From NCBI RefSeq assembly GCF_001039355.2, contig NW_019775935.1, forward strand, positions 373,570 to 435,569: DNA of 62,000 nucleotides. Reading direction: 5' to 3'. The notes beneath the pieces were generated by a model. That model was given only the letters and a program-made list of their open reading frames with translations. It searched no databases and was not told the DNA's origin. Positions 58,401 to 62,000 of this stretch are shown here, one piece after another. Every line of letters starts with the position of its first letter. Position 1 is the first letter of the stretch. Source of the stretch: Lingula anatina (lineage: Eukaryota > Brachiopoda > Lingulata > Lingulida > Lingulidae). The translations under genes were made by a program, and so were the position numbers.

Positions 58401-61276
58401 TAGATAATCAAATAATACAATCACAGATATAAAAAGTTACATCTAAAAAAATTGTCAAATAGTATCTAAGATGACAAGAGTGATTAACATCTAAATGAAA
58501 AGTGACAGTTCTAAAGCATAGTCAAAAGACTCAATCTGATTTCAACTGGTAATCATAACACCCCAACATCTCTTATTTAAAGCCAATCACACAGAGGATG
58601 AAAAGTAAATTAATAAAAGCATCAATTATTGACATCTGGTTAAGATTCTAAGTGCTACTGTGAACCTAGAAAGAGCTAAAAAAACCTGCAAAGCACAAGC
58701 AGTTTTCAATTTCTTTTCAAATAAGCAGTCAAGAAAAGATAACAGATAAAGCTGTGAGTTTAGTGAAGGTACCAAAGACTGGAATTTAAAAAGAAATCTA
58801 GGTCAAGGTCAATGAAACCACAGGGACTGGGTCAAGGTGAAGGTCAGGAGAGGTCCAGCTCTGAATCTACAGGCTACTCACATGACTCATCATCAAACAC
58901 ACCACTGGCTGGCCTGCTGTCTGAGTCCATACTATCCAAAGAGGCTGTACTGCGCCGAGATGGTGGTGGTGTGGGCAGGATGTACTTCTGCTTTCTTTGT
59001 GAAGTTGAAGCTGACTTTGGCTTAGCTAGACCTGCTTTCCTGGCTGTCTTCATTAGTGTCTTTTTGGCAAAGCCCCTGCAAAAGAAATTTTGGCAAAAGG
59101 TTATTTGTCTTTCCAATTTAAGACACTGTTTTGATTCATTGCTCTATTTTATTGGAAAATACCTTTACCACTCCACAATAAGCACAATTTTAGTTTTCAA
59201 TATTCTATTAAATAGACAGCCTTAAATCAAAAACAGCATTTCCACTTACTTTAACGATGCATGTTTTTCTTTGTGCTTGATGAGTTGGGCTGGTTGGGCA
59301 AACTGATAGCCAGAGAATGCAAAAGTGCTGAACACAGAGATTGGACTGCGAATCTTGCTGGTCAACTTGCGAAATGTCTCCACATCTTCTGAACTGACCT
59401 CCTCATCAAACCCCACTTTCATCAACTGAAGAGTAAGAAAGTCAATGCATTTGTAACATCTGACCTGTTGCTAAATGATGTTTAACATTTGGATGGATAC
59501 CAATAAATAAATAAGTAAATATACAAATATACAATAAAAATTTCTGACTATGGTGTAAATACAATCTTGAACTTCCATGACAGTGCCAAACACGGACACC
59601 TCTTAAGTATCTTCACTTTCCTCAAAATTGCACACACCCATCATAACAACTGCTTTTCTACAATGAAACAATTAAATAAAATATATGTTTTCAATGTTGT
59701 TATATTTTACAGAAGCCATATTTCCCTACCTGGAATGTGTTTGCCCTCATCTGTATGATCTCCTGTAGGTACTGGTCAACATAAGACAAGTACTGGGAGC
59801 TCAGCTTCTTCTCTTTGGTTAACGTGGACACAGGGAAGTAGCGTACCACTATCTGTTCACAGGCTGGAAGCAACATTATAATCATTATTGTTAACTTATT
59901 TATCATATGAAATCCTGTGTATTTTGTCAACTTACTTTGGAATACTATCAAAAATCATCAATTCCTTGGCCAAAACAATGTAGCTGATATTCATATCATT
60001 TTTCCTTTTCATTCAGTCATACATGGAATCTGTTGAATGACTACTGATAACATTGTGGGTATATTATAATTATTAATATTCACTTAGGTGACTTTGCATA
60101 ACCTTTTTTAAAACCTACCCAAAGGATCACAAGGTGTTCCTTTAAAGATGATTCTATAAGTGGTAAGGAAGATGGCGCCCTCTGCTGGTATGAGAGCGGG
60201 GCCTCCTGTGCTGCCCCCTGTTGCTTCTTCCCTACCATCAGGCAGCAGATATACACGCAATCCTTCCATGACGATTTCTTCTCCAGGGAGCAAGGTGGGA
60301 GTGAGAATCTTTGGCTGCAAAAAGATAGAGGTTTCATATAAATAATAGTTTTGTTGTAATATTTAAGTTTTTTTTTCTTAGAAATAACATTCCTGATTTA
60401 AATGTCCTTTGCAGAAATGTATTTCTAAATATTTCCACTGGTTCCAACAACTCAAAATCTAAAAACAACATCATGTTAATTTACAAACCCATATTTCTTG
60501 AACTGTTATTTCAAAGTATAACAATTATTCCACAAATTTTCTTTGGTTAAAAATCCAGATCTACATCTTACGTTGCACAACACTTGCGTACCTTTTGAAT
60601 GGGTGGTAGTCTCTTGCTCTCCCTGGCCACTGCCTCTAATGTCTCTATATGCATAGCCACCACCCCAGGGATCATCTGGTGTAGTGACCTGATATGATCA
60701 GCAGTCACACCACTCTCTGTACACACTTTGTCCACAAAACGACTAACAAATTTCACCACGTTAGCACCCACTTCTGAGATTTCTTGCTCGTCAAACCCAC
60801 TTTCTGCATCCACGCTGTCACTTTCAGCAATACTGGAAGAATAGAAGTGGTCCTTTCTTTGAACATGACTATATAAAGAAAAGATACCAAAATGTTAATA
60901 ATCTGTGTGACTCATGGTACAAACATATAAATTGCACAAAATTTCTAGCAATTCAAGTTTTGGTTTAAAGCATCAGTATAATTCAACATACAATTAACAA
61001 TATCAATGGAATGATATAAGAAACTTAAGGTTTGCACAAAAATTTTTAAACAACTAATCACCCCAATCATCGTACTGACCTATTTGTTATATTACTGTTG
61101 CTTGCACTCTCCCAGTCTGCACCAAAGTGAAGGTTTGCCCCCCGCGTCACGTCCAGGGGGACCCGCATATACACCATCCTATTGGCGTAGTGAATGGCCT
61201 GACTGTACACTGTAGATTCTTCATTGTTGATCATCTCTTCCTTCTCTGACTCGGAAAGATTGGGCCATTTTCTCAG
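46412..61276 (-). CDS. SBF: SET-binding factor / myotubularin-related protein 5-13, 5'-truncated by window edge
   Basis: Pseudophosphatase and Rab-GEF scaffold. In-window exons (5' to 3'): 61276-61080, 60832-60592, 60314-60119, 59863-59730, 59425-59250, 59075-58882, 57130-56941, 56502-56422, 56102-55987, 55471-55214, 52554-52447 (cassette?), 51552-51368, 51176-51000, 50612-50448, 50077-49952, 49767-49465, 49034-48801, 48574-48265, 48009-47866, 47511-47357, 46945-46814, 46504-46412. All phases join, for 1304 residues. Order: SBF2 region ([18 protein letters not shown]), GRAM ([19 protein letters not shown]), myotubularin-like domain whose active loop reads [12 protein letters not shown] (catalytic Cys and Arg replaced, so dead), C1 domain ([24 protein letters not shown]), C-terminal PH ([19 protein letters not shown] to [12 protein letters not shown]). 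The N-terminal DENN exons lie beyond 62000. Human paralogues SBF1 and SBF2 correspond. Confidence 0.96.
46946..47356 (-). other. SBF intron containing an N at 47312
   Basis: Between the last two PH-domain introns. The words TTTGTGCAGCAAATATATAT occur left of the N (47138) and again at 47518 just upstream of the preceding exon, hinting that this join too repeats a little sequence. The evidence is weaker than at the other two N bases. Confidence 0.4.
52447..52554 (-). CDS. Probable cassette exon of SBF (36 residues)
   Basis: 108 nt, open, with phase 1 at both ends exactly as needed between exons 55471-55214 and 51552-51368. The acceptor follows CTGTTTTCTTGCTTTACTCAG and the donor is AAGT/GTATGT. 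The peptide contains [19 protein letters not shown], a basic Ser-rich linker in keeping with this divergent region. The gene also stays in frame without it, so it may be alternatively spliced. Confidence 0.55.
52555..55213 (-). other. Large SBF intron with minisatellite
   Basis: No further exon recognised. About 53859-54010 holds roughly four diverged copies of a 40-45 bp unit, TGTTATATA..ATATATAACAC then CCAGTTCACAC-like. The rest is AT-rich. Confidence 0.6.
53859..54010. repeat. Minisatellite with TGTTATATA / TATATAACA palindromic units
   Basis: Successive units start TGTTATAT and contain ATAACACC followed by a CAGTTCGCAC or CTAGCTCACAC segment. Each can form a small hairpin. Copies are diverged. 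Confidence 0.75.
57131..58881 (-). other. SBF intron 6 in window
   Basis: 1.75 kb of AT-rich sequence between exons 59075-58882 and 57130-56941. No exon, gene or clear repeat recognised. Confidence 0.55.
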
Positions 61277-62000
61277 CTAAAAGGAATGAGATGTTCATGG
61301 TTCAGGTGACACTTATTTAGATATTTACAAAAAAAAAAAAAAAAAAAAATCTTATAAACATATGCATATGCATAAGAAGTGCCAGCCAGACAAAATAACT
61401 GACAGTGAGTATGCTGCACTAAACAATTTCTTTTGTCATTTGATTTAAGGCTAGTTGGGCTCTGATTATGTAACATCAAATAACTTTTGCGTGATGAATA
61501 GAAGTAAATTTATTTCTATATCCATAGGCAATGTACTTTAGGTCAGGGTTTGTGAAATGTGTACAGTATCATCATAAAATTGTTTCTACAAAGAGAATCA
61601 AGGAATGTACTTCTCATACTCTGAACACATACTACTGTAACATTCAACTGGTGCTGAAATCAACAAACAGATATTACTTTTCAGTTTTACTGAAAGCCCT
61701 GTGATACATAGAACTCAGTTTCAGAGACACTGTCTGGCAAACAACAATTAAAGTGACACATATATAGCAACATCTAGTGCAAGAATTGTATACATGGCTT
61801 AATCTACACAAATGGCTACAGCAATAATTACAACAATAAAAATTAAAAAGTGTTATTTTGATACAAGAGGATGTTACTTGTGTTTTTCTTAAGAAAAAAT
61901 ATTTTACTAATAAAAAAGATTTAATAAAATAAGATAAGTTTTGCTTTAAGAGAAAAAATACAGATTTCTATCTCACATGCAAATGCCACCATTAGAAAAT
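61277..62000 (-). other. SBF intron at right edge
   Basis: No DENN-domain coding sequence seen. Contains an A tract near 61330-61349. The upstream exons must lie further right. Confidence 0.6.

Overview
This is a 62 kb piece of an AT-rich animal genome. It carries spliced genes with GT..AG introns and short exons, many microsatellites, and many small inverted-repeat elements. There are no operons, Shine-Dalgarno sites or bacterial genes. Gene content and repeat style suggest a marine invertebrate, most likely a lophotrochozoan such as a mollusc, but the sequence alone does not fix the phylum. Single N bases at 5749, 40711 and 47312 are assembly joins. The first two sit between near-identical blocks and look like un-merged haplotypes.

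Layout from left to right. (1) 713-10418 (+): the 3' three quarters of glycine decarboxylase (GLDC, the P protein of the mitochondrial glycine cleavage system); exons 8-11 of the visible set appear twice around the N at 5749. (2) 13603-24343 (-): a complete 18-exon HECTD3 E3 ubiquitin ligase, convergent with GLDC. One of its introns holds an uninterrupted GT31 glycosyltransferase reading frame on the opposite strand (15938-17161). (3) 24566-31614 (+): a complete 8-exon GET3/ASNA1 ATPase, head-to-head with HECTD3 with 222 bp between the two ATGs. On the opposite strand of its second intron lies a small three-exon gene for a secreted cysteine-rich peptide with a CS-alpha-beta (defensin-type) cysteine pattern, complete with TATA box and poly(A) signal (26767-27781). 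(4) 31615-36084: a gene-free stretch full of fold-back elements and TA/GT microsatellites. (5) 36085-42942 (+): a complete 10-exon SLC1 (EAAT-type) transporter that has lost several ion- and substrate-site residues. One intron contains a decayed copy of GET3 exon 6 with its flanking intron; another holds a MITE-like element built of ACGTG-rich tandem units. (6) 46412-61276 (-): the 3' part of SBF/MTMR5-13 (GRAM, catalytically dead myotubularin, C1 and PH domains), convergent with the SLC1 gene; its DENN-domain exons lie beyond the right edge.

Most of these are housekeeping genes without a common pathway: glycine catabolism, ubiquitination, tail-anchored protein insertion, amino-acid transport and Rab/phosphoinositide signalling. 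The accessory and least expected content is the nested antisense peptide gene, the degenerate SLC1 paralogue, the nested GT31 gene with an altered DxD motif, the pseudo-exon of GET3, and a dense set of non-autonomous inverted-repeat elements. Exon boundaries were derived by hand from reading frame, splice-site consensus and remembered family alignments; no search was run.
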